A DNA stretch of 64,000 nt from Hirundichthys speculiger. Lineage: Eukaryota > Chordata > Actinopteri > Beloniformes > Exocoetidae. The number at the start of each line of letters is the position of its first letter. Within the stretch, counting starts at the first letter, position 1. The translations under genes were made by a program, and so were the position numbers. The notes beneath the pieces were generated by a model. The model was not told the origin of the DNA. It did no database searches and worked only from the letters and a program-made list of their open reading frames with translations. The stretch is from contig JAGFBZ010000702.1 of NCBI GenBank assembly GCA_018398805.1, positions 62,001 through 126,000 on the forward strand, in the 5' to 3' direction. Below, in pieces: positions 1 to 12,029 of the stretch.

Positions 1-762
1 GTCATAACATTTGTTGTTCAAACACTTTTAACATCAGCACTTGTCAGTAACACATATTTAGTGTAAATCTCATCTTAAACTTGTCAGTTGTTACAAATAA
101 CCTTGTTTCTGTCGAATCCTCCATCTGGGAGAACTTTAAAATGAAAATGTCCATGTTAAGGTTCAGTAACTTTACCAATCCTTGTATCATTCTTTCCACT
201 TTCAACTGTCAATCAAAAATTCAAAAAATTCAAAAGTTACATTATATTACTTTTTTCATTTTTTAATACAACACAAAAAAAATGAAAAAAATGCCTGTTT
301 TTTCATATTTCAATTTTAGACTTGGATCAAAAATACGAAATGAAAAAACGGGCCACAGAACTGAATTTGTTTTATAATGGAGGACTGGACTTTCTGTTGT
401 CATTACACATCTGTGCCACTAGATGGAGCCGCACTGCAGTAACCAGCTAGAGAACAGCAGGACAGTGAACACATGGAGCAGATCTGATGGAACATGGAGG
501 AATGACCACAAAGTTTTGTTGCAGTCCAGAATTTTATTTATTTTTGGACAGAATTGTTAATATTGCTACCTGAGTTGCTACCTGAACTGTAAAGTTCACG
601 AATTTTTACCGTTCTCCATGTCTGTTTCAGCTTTTCCATGTTTACCTGCCAATTATCTTCCGGTTCTGCAGCAGCCATTAACAGACTTTTCAAAACAAAA
701 GCATGTGAACAACATGCGTTAACGCGCAATAAAATAGATGTCGGCGTTAATAAATGAATGCC
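1..762. mobile_element. hAT-1 non-autonomous element, cut by window edge, right end lost
   Basis: Aligns by eye with the complete copies at 9885-10975 and, inverted, 28172-29312, sharing the VVTNNLVSVES-encoding segment and the segment around the GTCGGCGTTAATAAAT motif. It lacks a stretch after about position 78 that the other copies have. The terminal TAACTTGCCCAGCCCTA is missing: the copy runs directly into a TA array at about 772. Confidence 0.8.
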
Positions 763-768
763 CATCCC

Positions 769-771
<3 letters not shown>

Positions 772-825
<54 letters not shown>
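772..825. repeat. (TA)n microsatellite
   Basis: About 50 bp of near-perfect TA dinucleotide replacing the expected right end of the hAT-1 copy. Confidence 0.95.
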
Positions 826-829
<4 letters not shown>

Positions 830-1446
830 AGTTTTAAAATCTATACCAATAAAATATTATACTGTAAAATGCATACTATATAACAATTTATAAACATAAA
901 CATACATATATATGCACACACACCCCCCACACACATAAACACACAAATTTTATGCAAATTGTATTTCAATTATGCATATATTTCCATATGCATTTGCACA
1001 AATAAGTGAACACATATTTACACAAATACACACACCTATACTTTCATACGTCTATAATAATAATAATGATAACTATGGTTATTATTATTATTATCATTAT
1101 TAGCATCATCAACATTCTCAACTGTTCTAGCTCATCTGCCCCAGGTCTCTCCCCCCCCCCATGGGCATGTCAGTGCTGGCCGTGTCTTTAAAAATGACTG
1201 ATGCTCAACATTTGTATGCCCCAACTCACGTAAAATATATTTGATTTACTCCGTTGCTACGTCTGAGCTACACATCAGAAGTAAACAAAAGGAAACTTGG
1301 CAGTACTAGATACAGCACTCCAGGAAAGAGTATTACAGAGCTATGCTAACAATAATGGACAAGTATAAATGCCAGAGGCAGCGTAGTCTATGTGTGTAGT
1401 TGCTATGCAGAAGCGTAAATCAGCCGTTAGAGTCTGTGGAATGGAC
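826..1446. other. AT-rich intronic spacer
   Basis: AT-rich, with CA-rich patches near 913-945 and imperfect (ATT/ATA)n at 1051-1102. No gene or recognised element. Confidence 0.7.
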
Positions 1447-3019
1447 AATTCAGTTCAATTCAATTTTATTTGTTTAGCGTCTGTTACAATGTCAATTGTC
1501 TCTAGGCGCTTTACAGAGACCCAGAGCATGACTCGCAAGCAAGTATCATTAGCTAAAATTATAATATTAAATTCAAATCAAAGATAATGGCAAGTAAAAA
1601 ACTCCCACAGAGGGAGAAAAAAACCTTTAAGCCAAACAGTGACAAGAAAAACTCTACTTTAAGAAGAAGAAACCTTGAGCAGGACCTGGCTCATATGGAG
1701 GGACCTTCCTGATGAAGAGAAAGAAAGAGAAAGAAAAAGAGAGGAGAGACAGGACAGAGAGAGGAGAGGAGACAAACGACTGAATGAAATTACTTAGGGA
1801 TGCACGATAACTGTTTTTTAAAACCGATATCGATAACTGATAACTTTCAGCTCCTAAAGGCCGATACCGATAACCGATATCACACACATATACCTGAGAT
1901 CATTACATCAATACTATGAACAAAACCAAAAATAGTTTTGACTTTTTAAATGAACAGATATTTATTTTTTCCAATTAAAAACTATTGTCAAGCCTCTCAA
2001 ACATTTTCTTAAAGCTATCAAACAAACCTATTTGATATCTCACATTAACTTAAATAAGGTTCATTACTGACTGATATAAAAAAATAAAGTCTCCTTGAAC
2101 TGATGGAAATACATGCATCAGAATTACTAACTGAAAAAGATTAACATTTAAAGGATTTTGACTTGTGGTTCCATTTAAATTATTACCTTTAATTAAAGTA
2201 AATGAGATTCAGTAGTTTTTGTTTTTTAAGCTCATGGAAGCTTTAGATGAGAGGAATGAGGGAGAGGGGAGCACGTTAGCATTAGCTTCCGTTAGCTCCC
2301 GTTAGTGCAATTTCAAAACTCCATGGAAGCGATTGTTATGTTGTAGGTGGCTGATCAGGTTTTACGTATTAAAGCTTGTGCTTCCCTCCTCGTAGAATTC
2401 ACTCGGAGGATTCGTTACAAATAACCACCAAACTATCTTCTTCTGAAACTTTAACGAAGTTCCACGCCGCCATGTTTGTTGTGATCAGCGCTGTGCTGCT
2501 GGCTGCATTCAAGGTGTAACGTAAATTCCCACGTTCCCTCGTTTGCTAGTCGTTCTTTCAGCTTTTTCTATTTTTTTCTTTTTTTATGTGTAACATGTGG
2601 GGAAATACTGTGAATATCAATTAAAGTCAGCAACTACTAAAATTATAACCGAGTTAACGAGTTGTTTTCTGGCATGAGGGGGTATTCTTGATTTTCCTTA
2701 TTGAGTATTCGTTTTTCTGATTATGCCGACGTCACTTGAACATAACATTCACTGCCGGTCATTCAAGGCTCAGAGGGAGCGAGACACTGCTGTGTTGACA
2801 GAAATATATATGTTATCAGGGCTATTGGTCGTGATATCGGACTTATCTGGATGATGTCATAATTTCTTGTTATCGGCCCGATAGTTATCGTGACCCCTAA
2901 AATGACTATATAAACAGATGCAGGTAGCAGCACTGAGGTGAGATGGTCAGAGGACTAGATCACCGGTCACCACGGCAGCCGGCACCCTGAACACACCTAC
3001 ACAAACAGGTGGAGCACAA
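1447..3019 (-). mobile_element. L2 (Maui-like) LINE 3' region, split by hAT-3
   Basis: Starts with TTCAATTCAATTTTATTTGT, the reversed 3' tail, followed by the 3' UTR seen again at 18690-19170. The copy is interrupted at 1795-2899 by hAT-3 and resumes with the segment containing GCAGGTAGCAGCACTGAGG, which is continuous in the copy at 19070. It is 5'-truncated and carries no coding part. Confidence 0.85.
1795..2899. mobile_element. hAT-3 non-autonomous element inserted in L2
   Basis: Ends TAGGGATGCACGATAACTG and, reversed, TAGGGGTCACGATAAC. Flanking 8-mers AAATTACT and AAATGACT match at 7 of 8; the uninterrupted L2 copy near 19036 reads AAATGACT, identifying the ancestral target. On the minus strand around 2372-2475 it encodes a decayed MAAWNFVKVSEEDSLVV peptide resembling the start of a BED-finger hAT transposase. 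Confidence 0.9.
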
Positions 3020-3028
3020 CAAACCACA

Positions 3029-3460
3029 GCTGGCACATCTGGAATGGAAACATCAATATGCAACATACTGTATTCTCTCATCCAGATATCATTTTAAGGA
3101 AGGCCTTGCATCCTTCAGCAAGACAATGCAAAACCACATACTGTATCCATGACAACAGCATGGCTTCGAAACAGAAGCTGCTGAACCGACCTCTCTGGAG
3201 TCCAGACCGTTCAGCAACAGACAACATTAGAAACATTTAGAAAACATCATAAAAGTAAATATATGACAGAGTCGACCCAGGACACTCCCAACACTCCTTA
3301 ACTGGTCTCCTTCGTTCCCAGATGTATCAGGACTGAGATGCTACACAGGTTTTTGTTGCTGCTGATCTTTTTCTATATTTATTCTTTAATAATATATGGG
3401 CTCACGTGATTTTCTGTTTTTATGTAAAATTTACACAGCATCCCAACCTTTTTTGGGAAA
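3029..3460 (+). pseudogene. Tc1-A transposase relic, C-terminal part
   Basis: Contains, in broken frames, the DDE-domain segment recognisable from AAGGCCTTGCATCCTTCAGC and AGCAAGACAATGCAAAACC (LQQDNAKP-like), then a 3' end with GCATCCCAACCTTTTTTGG, the usual terminus of this Tc1-like family. It begins immediately after the L2 fragment, so the L2 probably inserted into or truncated it. Confidence 0.8.
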
Positions 3461-4645
3461 TGTGTTTGTAGCCTGCTGGTGAAGAATGTATGACAGATGT
3501 AATTAATCTCACCTAAAAGATCAGAAATAATAACGGCAGACTTTCTTTAAAGTTTGTTCTCGTACGTCTGAGTGAACATGAAGGTGATTTGATGATCACG
3601 TCTCTTCAGAATGAAACAGAATAACTGATGGACAATACGGTATCATCACGAGTGTGTAAGCTTCACAGGAAAAAAAAAAAAAACTGCACAGTTACAACAA
3701 AAGAAAGTGTTTTCTTTTGAACAGTGAGGGAAATGTTGCACCCACTCATGAGGCTTCCAGGGGTGTTTTTATCTCAGCTCATCTTTGTGGAGAGAGAACA
3801 AACACATGGTGACGCTGGCTGTCCATTAATACTACAATAACACTGCAAGACTGCTGGGAATAGAAAAAGAAAATATGGGGAAAAAAAAGATGTACAAACC
3901 TTGATATGGGGTTGGGGAAATGACTCATACATTGTAAGTATGTTAATTCTAATGAGGATTTAACAGTTTAAGTTAACACTCTTAATATATGAAAACACAC
4001 GAGCTCTTTAATTTAAAATTAAGCTGTTCTCTGAGTGAAAGTCTGATTGTTCGGACATGATTTTGTCCCGTCGTGAGCGGCGCTTTCTGCCCTGGCAGAC
4101 CATCTGAGTGGCGCTCCAGACTGTGTGGTCCAGTGGCTACGAAGGGACCGTAAAATAAAATCTTTTTCATCTGCCTGCACACGGCCGTGTACGGTCGACA
4201 GAATTTAAGAGGAACTTGATGTCTGATCTTTCCAGTCCAGATCGAACGCACAGATCAAATGATCAAATAACCAGATTGGATAAAGTCTCAGGCGGCCGTC
4301 AGCAGAGAGGATGAAACTAAGGCGTTTAAGAGGCGGTGAGGTGGACGCGGTTGTTGCCGCTGAGGTTCAGCCGATGGTTCCACGCATATATACAGCTGTG
4401 TTATTTAAACCTGCGGTCTCTGACAGATGTGCTGCCAGCTCTCCGTGGGAGCTCAGGAGTACGGTAACGTCAGCGCAGTGAAACTCACCGTTCACAGAGC
4501 TGCTGCAGTCAGTCACGGTCTTGGGATTTTGAGTTTGTTTGTGGGGCCCGGGGCATCATGGGAAGGAGTGGGCTCAGCGCACTCAAATCTGCATCTTGAC
4601 CACCTAATCAGAAGTTGATTGTTTTTGGTCTGCAAGTGCAGACGG
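3461..4645. other. Intronic sequence, no feature recognised
   Basis: Apparently unique. Moderately GC-rich at 4030-4380, but reading frames there are short and unlike known proteins. Confidence 0.6.
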
Positions 4646-5258
4646 TAGTGCTGGGCGATATGGAAAAAATCATATATCACGATATGGACTATTTTATATC
4701 ACGATAACGATATATATCACGATATACCATAATAAAGTATGTTTTCAGTTATTCTCTGAAAAGTTTGACAAAAATTTTATTGCTTACTTTTCAACTTTAT
4801 TTTGAAAGGACATTTAGCTGAATTGTCACAAACATACATTTTATTGCAGCAAAAACAGGTAGGTACAGAGGTACAGTAGCTTTCACATTTTTTTTAAAGT
4901 GCACAACAGTTTCTGAGAGGAAAAACACTTTTTGCACTGAAGTTCAGCTATAAAAAATAAACACAAATTATTTTTCAAGTTTCTGAAATCTGTAACCTTG
5001 TAGTGCAAAGTTTGCAAACCAATATAAAGTGTCTAAAGTAAACATCAGGGTTGAAGAGAACTCTGTTTAAGGCATTAACCATGAATAAAAGTGCAAACAT
5101 AAAAGGCTACTTTGTAGAAGGAGATATGATTCTATCTACTTAACCTAACCTAATTTTATCAATTATTACAGCAACGATAGCAACGATAGAAGAGAAATGG
5201 CACGATACACACTTTTATATCGTCCTCACGATATATATCGTCATATTGCCCAGCACTA
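4646..5258. mobile_element. hAT-2 non-autonomous element
   Basis: Ends TAGTGCTGGGCGATATGG and, reversed, TAGTGCTGGGCAATATGACG. Perfect 8-bp target duplication GCAGACGG at 4638-4645 and 5259-5266. Two more copies lie at 8030-8672 and 44171-44777. Inner ends are rich in ATATCACGATA, a subterminal repeat. Confidence 0.93.
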
Positions 5259-5946
5259 GCAGACGGGGTGGGATAAATGACACCCTCAGAGTATTTATTT
5301 TCCACTGAGCGGCGTCTGCTGCTGGACTCTTGATTGACCTCCCTGCTGTCCTCTGTCCTGATTGTTGACACCCGTGTCTTGTCAGCTCCTGTGTCCTGCA
5401 TTTCCTTTTGTTCCCTGCTCGTCTGTTCTTATTCTGCTCGTCTGGTTTGTCTTGCCCTCTCTGCTTTGCCTCTTATTGCTCTCTGCTATATATATATATT
5501 TTTTTTTGTTTAATTTGCCTCGGCTGCACTCTCTGTTAAGTTTTTGTTAAATAAAAGAGCTTTGTTTATAACTAATGCTTCCTGGTCTCCTGCATGTGAG
5601 TCCTTCCTGACACAGTTCATGTTACAACCAAAGACAAGTATGAGAGCTTTCTGTCTGTCGGCCAGCAGGGGGCGAGCTCTCTGGTCGAGATGAAAGGATA
5701 TCATTATTAGGACAATGCAGACTTCTATTTACTTTACTTATTTTACTTTACTTTACTATTTGGGATGAAGAGCAAATATCTTGACATTTGAAAATTCATC
5801 GTCATCAAGGAAACAGAAATGTGATCGTGAAGTTGTTTTAAAAAGTTGTTTTTACCACCAGTAACTCACAAGATATGAGTAAATCCCTAAACTGGCTACT
5901 TATAGCGCCCCCTACTGGCCAATACATTCTCTCCACATGGTTTTAT
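5259..5946. other. Intronic sequence with possible LTR remnant
   Basis: 5300-5612 is T/C-rich with an AATAAA near 5550 and ends TCCTTCCTGACA, reminiscent of the 3' half of a fish Gypsy-type LTR. No matching start or target duplication was found, so this is a weak suggestion. ACTTT-type repeats at 5720-5757. Confidence 0.35.
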
Positions 5947-6009
5947 CAACAAGCTAGCAGTGGGCGGTATAAACGGTATATGGTAGAAATTATATAAATG
6001 TAGCTAACG

Positions 6010-6390
6010 CAGGGCCGGGTCTTGGCATAGGCGATATAGGCGGCCGCCTAGGGCGCCATCTGCTGGAGGGGCGCCACCACGCGCCAGTCCTCCTTAAATA
6101 GACTTGCCCTGATGAGTATAAACCGTAAGATGTCTAGGCAGGTGTCATTTGATGACAACATAGATGCCTTTGCTGCCAGGAAGTCCAGACGTGTAAACTT
6201 GTAGTCTTTAGTTAAAAGACAAGTTTAGCTGAAAGTAACTGTTGTTACCGTTGAGTTTGTCGTTGTTCAAATGCTCAAATTAAACTGTCGTGATTGCTCA
6301 GTTGGTTGTTGTCATTGAATTGCAGTGGGCTCGGGGGGGCACCGGGGTGTAATCTCGCCTAGGGCACCAAATTGGGTAGAGCCGGCCCTG
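6010..6390. mobile_element. hAT-8 MITE nested in hAT-7
   Basis: Ends CAGGGCCGGGTCTTGG and, reversed, CAGGGCCGGCTCTACC; inner inverted copies of CCTAGGGCGCC and CCTAGGGCACC. Flanking 8-mers AGCTAACG and AGCTAGCG match at 7 of 8. Confidence 0.9.
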
Positions 6391-6981
6391 AGCTAGCGGT
6401 AGAGATTTCTACAACACTAGCCTACTGCGATTGCACAAGTTGATAATGTGAAGCTGCACCTACTTTGGTCGAAGTGAATGTGAAAACATGGCAGCGGCTG
6501 CAAACATGTAGCGAGGTGAGGAGGAAGAGTGCTAATAAAAAGGACCGGTGCAACGTCGGTCACTTCATACGACAAAAAGAATCAGAGGTGGATTTATATT
6601 ACAAATGCCATAACTGTATACTCGTGTAAGGTCATGGCGCCATTTCTTACTGTGGGAAAAAACGCGGCTTCAGGAACAGGATAAAGACATTTGATGGACT
6701 CTACGAGTTACCTAGCCGCCAGTACTTTAGCCAAACTGAAATCTACGACAAAGTCCGCCAGCAAGTAGAGAAAGATATCACGAGCATAAAACACTAGCAA
6801 CCACTAAAGACTACAGACACAGTGGAGCCTTATATTAGTCCCACAATTCACTTCATCGATGAAGAGTAGAAGTTATGTAGCAGAAGGATCATACAGGTGA
6901 ACTTGTGTGTGTGTATTTATTTATTTACAGACGAAAAGATTATATATCACAGTATATATCATTACCGCACATGCTTTAGAG

Positions 6982-7351
6982 CAGTGATTCCCAAAGTGTG
7001 GGTTGCGACCCCCTGGTGGGCCGTCGCGGTACTGCAGGTGGGCCGTTAGAGGTCATTAAAATTAAACAAATATGTTTTAAATCTTTGATCTTTTTTAAAT
7101 ATATTTTTAATTACTGTAAAAATATTAATGACATGATTTCAAAACATTAAGAAGTAACAAAACAAACCAGTTAAGTGTTATTCTACCATCATCCTAACTT
7201 AATATGACAAGCGTCACCTTATTTGTTGACCCCTTACGTTAATATCAGAACATGGTTCCTTGTCCTGAATGTTGATTACAGTTATGATCAACTGTCTTAA
7301 TTATTCGCATTTCAAATTGGGCCTTGGTATTCTGAAGTTTGGGAATGGCTG
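6982..7351. mobile_element. hAT-9 (Charlie-type) MITE nested in hAT-7
   Basis: Ends CAGTGATTCCCAAAGT and, reversed, CAGCCATTCCCAAACTT, the classic Charlie-type hAT terminus. Flanking 8-mers CTTTAGAG and CTTTAGAT match at 7 of 8. Confidence 0.92.
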
Positions 7352-7599
7352 CTTTAGATTATACCGCAATATAGATTTGAAGCCATATCGCCCAGAATTA
7401 CAACAAGCCTGTTAAGTTTTATGAACATTGATCATTCACATTAGTAAATACTGACCCCTGAAAGGCATCCAGTTAGAAAAGTCAACCGGTGCTGTTGGTA
7501 CCGCCAACAACCGAAGCCTTGTATAAGTATATAAAATTTCAAACGGATCATGTCAGCACCTGGACTCTTGTTTGAATTTGTTTTTCTGACTCCTCCCTA

Positions 7600-8950
7600 A
7601 AAATGACATCATCAACCTGTATATTCCTTTCAGTATTGATGTTTCCGTTGGAGATGTGCCAGCTGTGCATTCCTCAGATGCTAACGCACCTCCATACCGT
7701 CGGAGACTTTAGGGCTTTGAAGTGTTGATAACAATCTGGAGGGTTTTCTTCTGCTCTTTAGTCTTTAGTCACAGGACAGTTTTCTCTTCGCATCAGTCCA
7801 TTATAAGTCACATCTAAAATAGATTTTTGGCTTTGTACTCTGATAGAGATTTCTCCACTTTTCTGAATCTTTTGAGTGTATAATGTATTGTGGATTATGG
7901 GATGTTCTTCTAGTCTTTGCAATGCTTTAGTGAAAAACAGTATTCTGAAATTCTTAGTTTTTCACAAATTGCTGAACGTTTTCCCATTTTTTCTTTGTCT
8001 CTCTCAGATGCTCCATTTATACCCGATCATAGTGCTGGGCAATATGGAAAAAATCATATATCATGATATGGACTATTTTATATCACGATAACGATATATA
8101 CCACGGTATACCATAATAAAGTATGTTTTCAGTTATTCTCTGAAAAGTTTGACAAAAATTTCATTGCTTACTTTTATTTTGAAAGGACATTTAAGCTGAA
8201 CTGTCACAAACATACATTTTAGTGCAGCAAAAAAACAGGTAGGTACGGTACAGAGGTACAGTAGCTTTCACATTTTTTTTAAAGTGCACAACAGTTTCTG
8301 AGAGGAAAAACACATTTTTGCACTGAAGTTCAGCTATAAAAAATAAACACAAATTATTTTTCAACTTTCTGAAATCTGTAACCTTGTAGTGCAAAGTTTG
8401 CAAACCAATATAAAGTGTCTAAAGTAAACATCAGGGTTGAAGAGAACTCTGTTTAAGGCATTAACCATGAATAAAAGTGCAAACATAAAAGGCTACTTTG
8501 TAGAAGTAGATATGATTCTATCAAATTTATCGTTGCAGGTTATTTAATTACATATTTGCTGTAATAATTGATAAAATTAGGTTAGAAACGATAGAAACGA
8601 TAGAAGAGAAATGGCATGATACACACTTTTATATCGTCCCCACGATATGTATCATCATATCGCCCAGCACTACCCGATCATGTCAATGACCTGTTGACAA
8701 CAAACCTAAATCTGGTGTAGTTGTAGATTCCAGGTGTTTTTTTTTAGTACCACTTCTTTTCCCATTTTTATATTGTCTTTGTCTCAACTTCTTTATGACG
8801 GGTTGCTGTCGTCAAATTTAAAACGATCAAGTATTTTTCATGAATTGGTACTGTGTCTCACTTTGAGCATTTGATGTTTTCTATGTTTTATCGTGAATAA
8901 AATATATTTTATGATCTTTGCAAATTGTTGCATTTTGTTTGGGATTTGAG
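7600..8950 (-). pseudogene. Tc1-A transposon relic (minus), split by hAT-2
   Basis: Read on the minus strand, the order is 5' terminal region (8840-8950, with ATGATCTTTGCAAATTG), leader, helix-turn-helix coding part and part of the DDE region, all with stops and frameshifts. hAT-2 at 8030-8672 interrupts it in the leader. Outer boundary near 7600 is approximate. Confidence 0.75.
8030..8672. mobile_element. hAT-2 non-autonomous element inserted in Tc1-A
   Basis: Left end TAGTGCTGGGCAATATGG, right end reversed TAGTGCTGGGCGATATG. Perfect 8-bp duplication CCCGATCA at 8022-8029 and 8673-8680. Contains a 70-codon open frame (minus, 8191-8403) also open in the copy at 44171; see findings. Confidence 0.95.
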
Positions 8951-9693
8951 TTTGAGTCACTTTCCCGTGTTTAAGACCTCCACCTGTTCTCATTTCGTCT
9001 GAGATAAGACCGACGAGGAACACAGGGAGGGAAGACGGCTAACGGCTAACGCTAACCTGGAATAGGAAAAACCTTTACAGGAAAGGCAGTGTTTTTGGCT
9101 TTTATGACCTGCCCGCCAGTTGCTGCTCTCACATGTGACATTCAAGCGAGCAGCTGATTTCACTGCGGGTGTTCGGGGGTGTTTTAAGGTTCAAACAACT
9201 CTTGCTGCTCGTTGAAGATGGCTCATTCTAGCAGGTGGTACCAGCTACATTTCCTTCAGTCTTGGGTCAGAAGTGGAAGTGGGAAACTGAGCAGCAGGAC
9301 GGCTCTGTGTGGTCCAGCAGTCTCGTTCCCTCTGCAGCGTCTGACAGCGTTTTGGCGTGCGATAAGTGAATCAATAACAGCTGTGAACTGTCAAAAAGCA
9401 AATGACTGCTGTCAGAGTTGTTGCCAGTCTGCACACAGATGCCAGGATCAGGCAGTTGAGTGTTCGTGTTCATGTTTTTACTGACTCGTACATGAAGGAA
9501 GTGGGTTTTTGTCGCTGCAGTCCAGTTGCAGTGTGGAGCAGGTGCTGCCTTGTCTTTGACTGTGTTCACATTACCTGACTGAAATTTCCTACATCTCACA
9601 TTTATTTGTGATGATGTGAGTCAATAAGGGCTGTAAGAGGTCTGACTGTCAACTCCAGTTTTCAAATGTGAGTAGGAATGGACATATCAGAAC
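8951..9693. other. Intronic sequence, no feature recognised
   Basis: Apparently unique. Open frames on both strands around 9212-9599 resemble no family I know and lack splice or codon evidence for a gene. Confidence 0.6.
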
Positions 9694-11145
9694 TAGAGCT
9701 GAGCGATTTTATCGATATTGATATCGATATTGATATCGATATTTTATCTTGCAAGTAACAATTTGCACTGTTTAAATAAATGAAACAATTTTTCTCAACA
9801 CATCTTTTATTCATTTTGTCCAGCATTTACAAGCTGCCTGTCAGCCATATAATGTGTAATTGATGCTTTCAGTTCAATTAATTCTAGGGCTGGGCAACGA
9901 TTAAAATTTTTAATTGCATTATTTCCCTGATTAATCACGATTAATCGCATTGTATACGCAAAATCAAATAATGAATTCAAAAGTAGCGTAAAATGCACTT
10001 TTATTGAAATGTTCTGCTGCCATATGAACTGAAGTGCCATAACATTTGTTGTTCAAACACTTTTAACATCAGCACTTGTCAGTAACACATATTTAGTGTA
10101 AATTTCATCTTAAAAAATGTAAAATAAAATAAAGCTTATTGCCACTGCCAGGGCATTAATGTCATCCTGTTTTTATAAAATAAAAAAAAAAAAAGTCAAC
10201 AAACAAAATCCAACAAAATGATTGTGTCTCAGCACAATCAGAACATTAAAACAGGTAATTTCTGAGGTAACAGCAGAAACTTTTAACGGGGAGTTCAACT
10301 TGTCAGTTGTTACAAATAACCTTGTTTCTGTTGAATCCTCCGTCTGGGAGAACTTTAAAATGAAAATGTCCATGTTAAAGTTCAGTAACTTTACCAATCT
10401 GTGTATCATTTATTCTTTCCATTTTCAATTGTCAATCAAAAATTTAGTTCAAAGTGACATTTTATTATGTTTTTTGTTTTTTGATCTAACACAAAAAATG
10501 ATATTTCAATCTTAGACTTGGATCAAAAATACGAAATAAAAAAATGGGCCACAGAACTGAATTTGTTTTATAATGGAGGACTGGACTTTCTGTTGTCATT
10601 ACACATCTGAGCCACTAGATGGAGCTGCACTGCAGTAACCAGCTAGAGAACAGCAGGACAGTGAACACATGGAGCAGATCTGATGGAACATGGAGGAATG
10701 ACGCGAAAGTTTTGTTGCAGTGTAGAATTTTTTTTCAGACAGAATTGCTACCTGAGTTGTTACCTGAACTGAAAAGTATGCGGATTTTTACCGTTCTCCA
10801 TGTCTGTTTTAGCTTTTCCTTACGTTTACTGTTATCCGGTTCCGCAGCAGCCAGTAACAGACTTTTCAAAACAAAAGCATGTAAGCAACATGCGTTAACG
10901 TGTGATAAAATAAATGTCGGCGTTAATAAATTAATGCGTTAACGTGATAATAATGCGTTAACTTGCCCAGCCCTAATATATTCAAACGACACTCACAAGA
11001 TGTCACCAAAATCACTTTGTCCCTTTAAAGTCTTTTGGAAAATGATGTAAATGTATTGTAAGATGAATATCGATATATATCATATTATGAACCGAATATC
11101 GTGTATCGTATCGTATCGTGAGATTAGTGTATCGCTACAGCCCTA
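9694..11145. mobile_element. hAT-4 element, host of hAT-1
   Basis: Left end TAGAGCTGAGCGATTTTATC, right end reversed TAGGGCTGTAGCGATACAC. Perfect 8-bp duplication ATCAGAAC at 9686-9693 and 11146-11153. Tandem ATCGATATTGAT units at 9712-9742 form a subterminal repeat. Without hAT-1 it is about 360 bp. A second, unoccupied fragment lies at 16623-16866. Confidence 0.93.
9885..10975. mobile_element. hAT-1 non-autonomous element nested in hAT-4
   Basis: Left end TAGGGCTGGGCAACGATTAA, right end reversed TAGGGCTGGGCAAGTTAACG. Flanking 8-mers ATTAATTC and ATATATTC match at 6 of 8. Subterminal GATTAATCG and GCGTTAACG repeats. The empty site in the paralogous hAT-4 copy at 16725-16745 confirms the boundaries. 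Confidence 0.93.
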
Positions 11146-11224
11146 ATCAGAACGAAGTTTAATGCCTATAACCATTCAAGCTGGACCTGGATACTTGGAT
11201 ATCTGGATGTTTGTACGAGGACAT

Positions 11225-11625
11225 TAGAGGTGTGTAAAAAAAAAATCGATTTGGCATAATATCGCGATTTTTGGCCACCCAATGTAATATCGATTTTTCA
11301 GCTCCTAATATCTTTTTTTTTTAAGGAAAATTCATGTATTCATGTATTAGATGCATTGTGAATACTTAAATGTGCAAAAACACTTAATAATAAACAATAA
11401 ATAGGTTGTTTTGAAGCAGATAGTTTTTGACTCAATTTGTCCTCTGAATGATCAATATCATCTGATGAACATATACAGCAACTTGATTTTTCATCTCTAC
11501 TTTTAATTTTGATATTAATTGGATAGAATATCGCAATATATCACGATATCATGATAATATCGTATTGTGACTCAAGTATCATGATACATATCGTATTGCG
11601 AGGTCCTTGCCAATACTCACCCCTA
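11225..11625. mobile_element. hAT-5 MITE
   Basis: Left end TAGAGGTGTGTAAAAAAAAA, right end reversed TAGGGGTGAGTATTGGCAAG. Flanking 8-mers GAGGACAT and GTGGACGT match at 6 of 8. Subterminal ATATCGCGATTTT and ATATCGTATTG repeats. About 400 bp, no coding part. Confidence 0.82.
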
Positions 11626-12029
11626 GTGGACGTCTGAGTTTCAGTATCCGGATCTGGATATTTGTTTTTTTTTGTATTCCCAAATGAAGAAACAAAAAGC
11701 ATCTTTGTACAGCACCGATAAAAATGTGGAAACAATAATACGCTACAATCTCAGCCTGGCGACATGCAGAGCTTCTGCTACAGTACCGCTTCAGCTCACG
11801 TTGGCTGTTAAAGGAAAGACAACGTGCTGAAAACCTCAGCTGTGCAGCAACACTTTCAACTGAGCAAACTGAGCACTGTTGAGGGAGAAATGTGCAAATA
11901 GCTCTATTTCAAGAGCATTTTTCAATGATTTTCTCTGACATTCGTCGACAAAGTGGAGCTCCTCTGTCCATCTTTGTGAGTGATGAAGAGACGCAGTCGT
12001 TAGTGCCCTCCCTTTTAATCCATAAGAAC
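11626..12029. other. Intronic sequence, no feature recognised
   Basis: Spacer between two hAT elements; nothing recognised. Confidence 0.6.

Larger units (their letters stand above)
5955..7400. mobile_element. hAT-7 element, host of two further insertions
   Basis: Left end TAGCAGTGGGCGGTATAAAC; right end, reversed, TAATTCTGGGCGATATGG. Perfect 8-bp duplication CAACAAGC at 5947-5954 and 7401-7408. About 700 bp remain once hAT-8 and hAT-9 are subtracted. No coding potential recognised. Confidence 0.9.

Noticed and set aside
5300..5612. Solo Gypsy-type LTR
   Set aside because: Composition and AATAAA fit, but there is no TG start, no partner end and no duplication; kept only as a weak note in the spacer entry.
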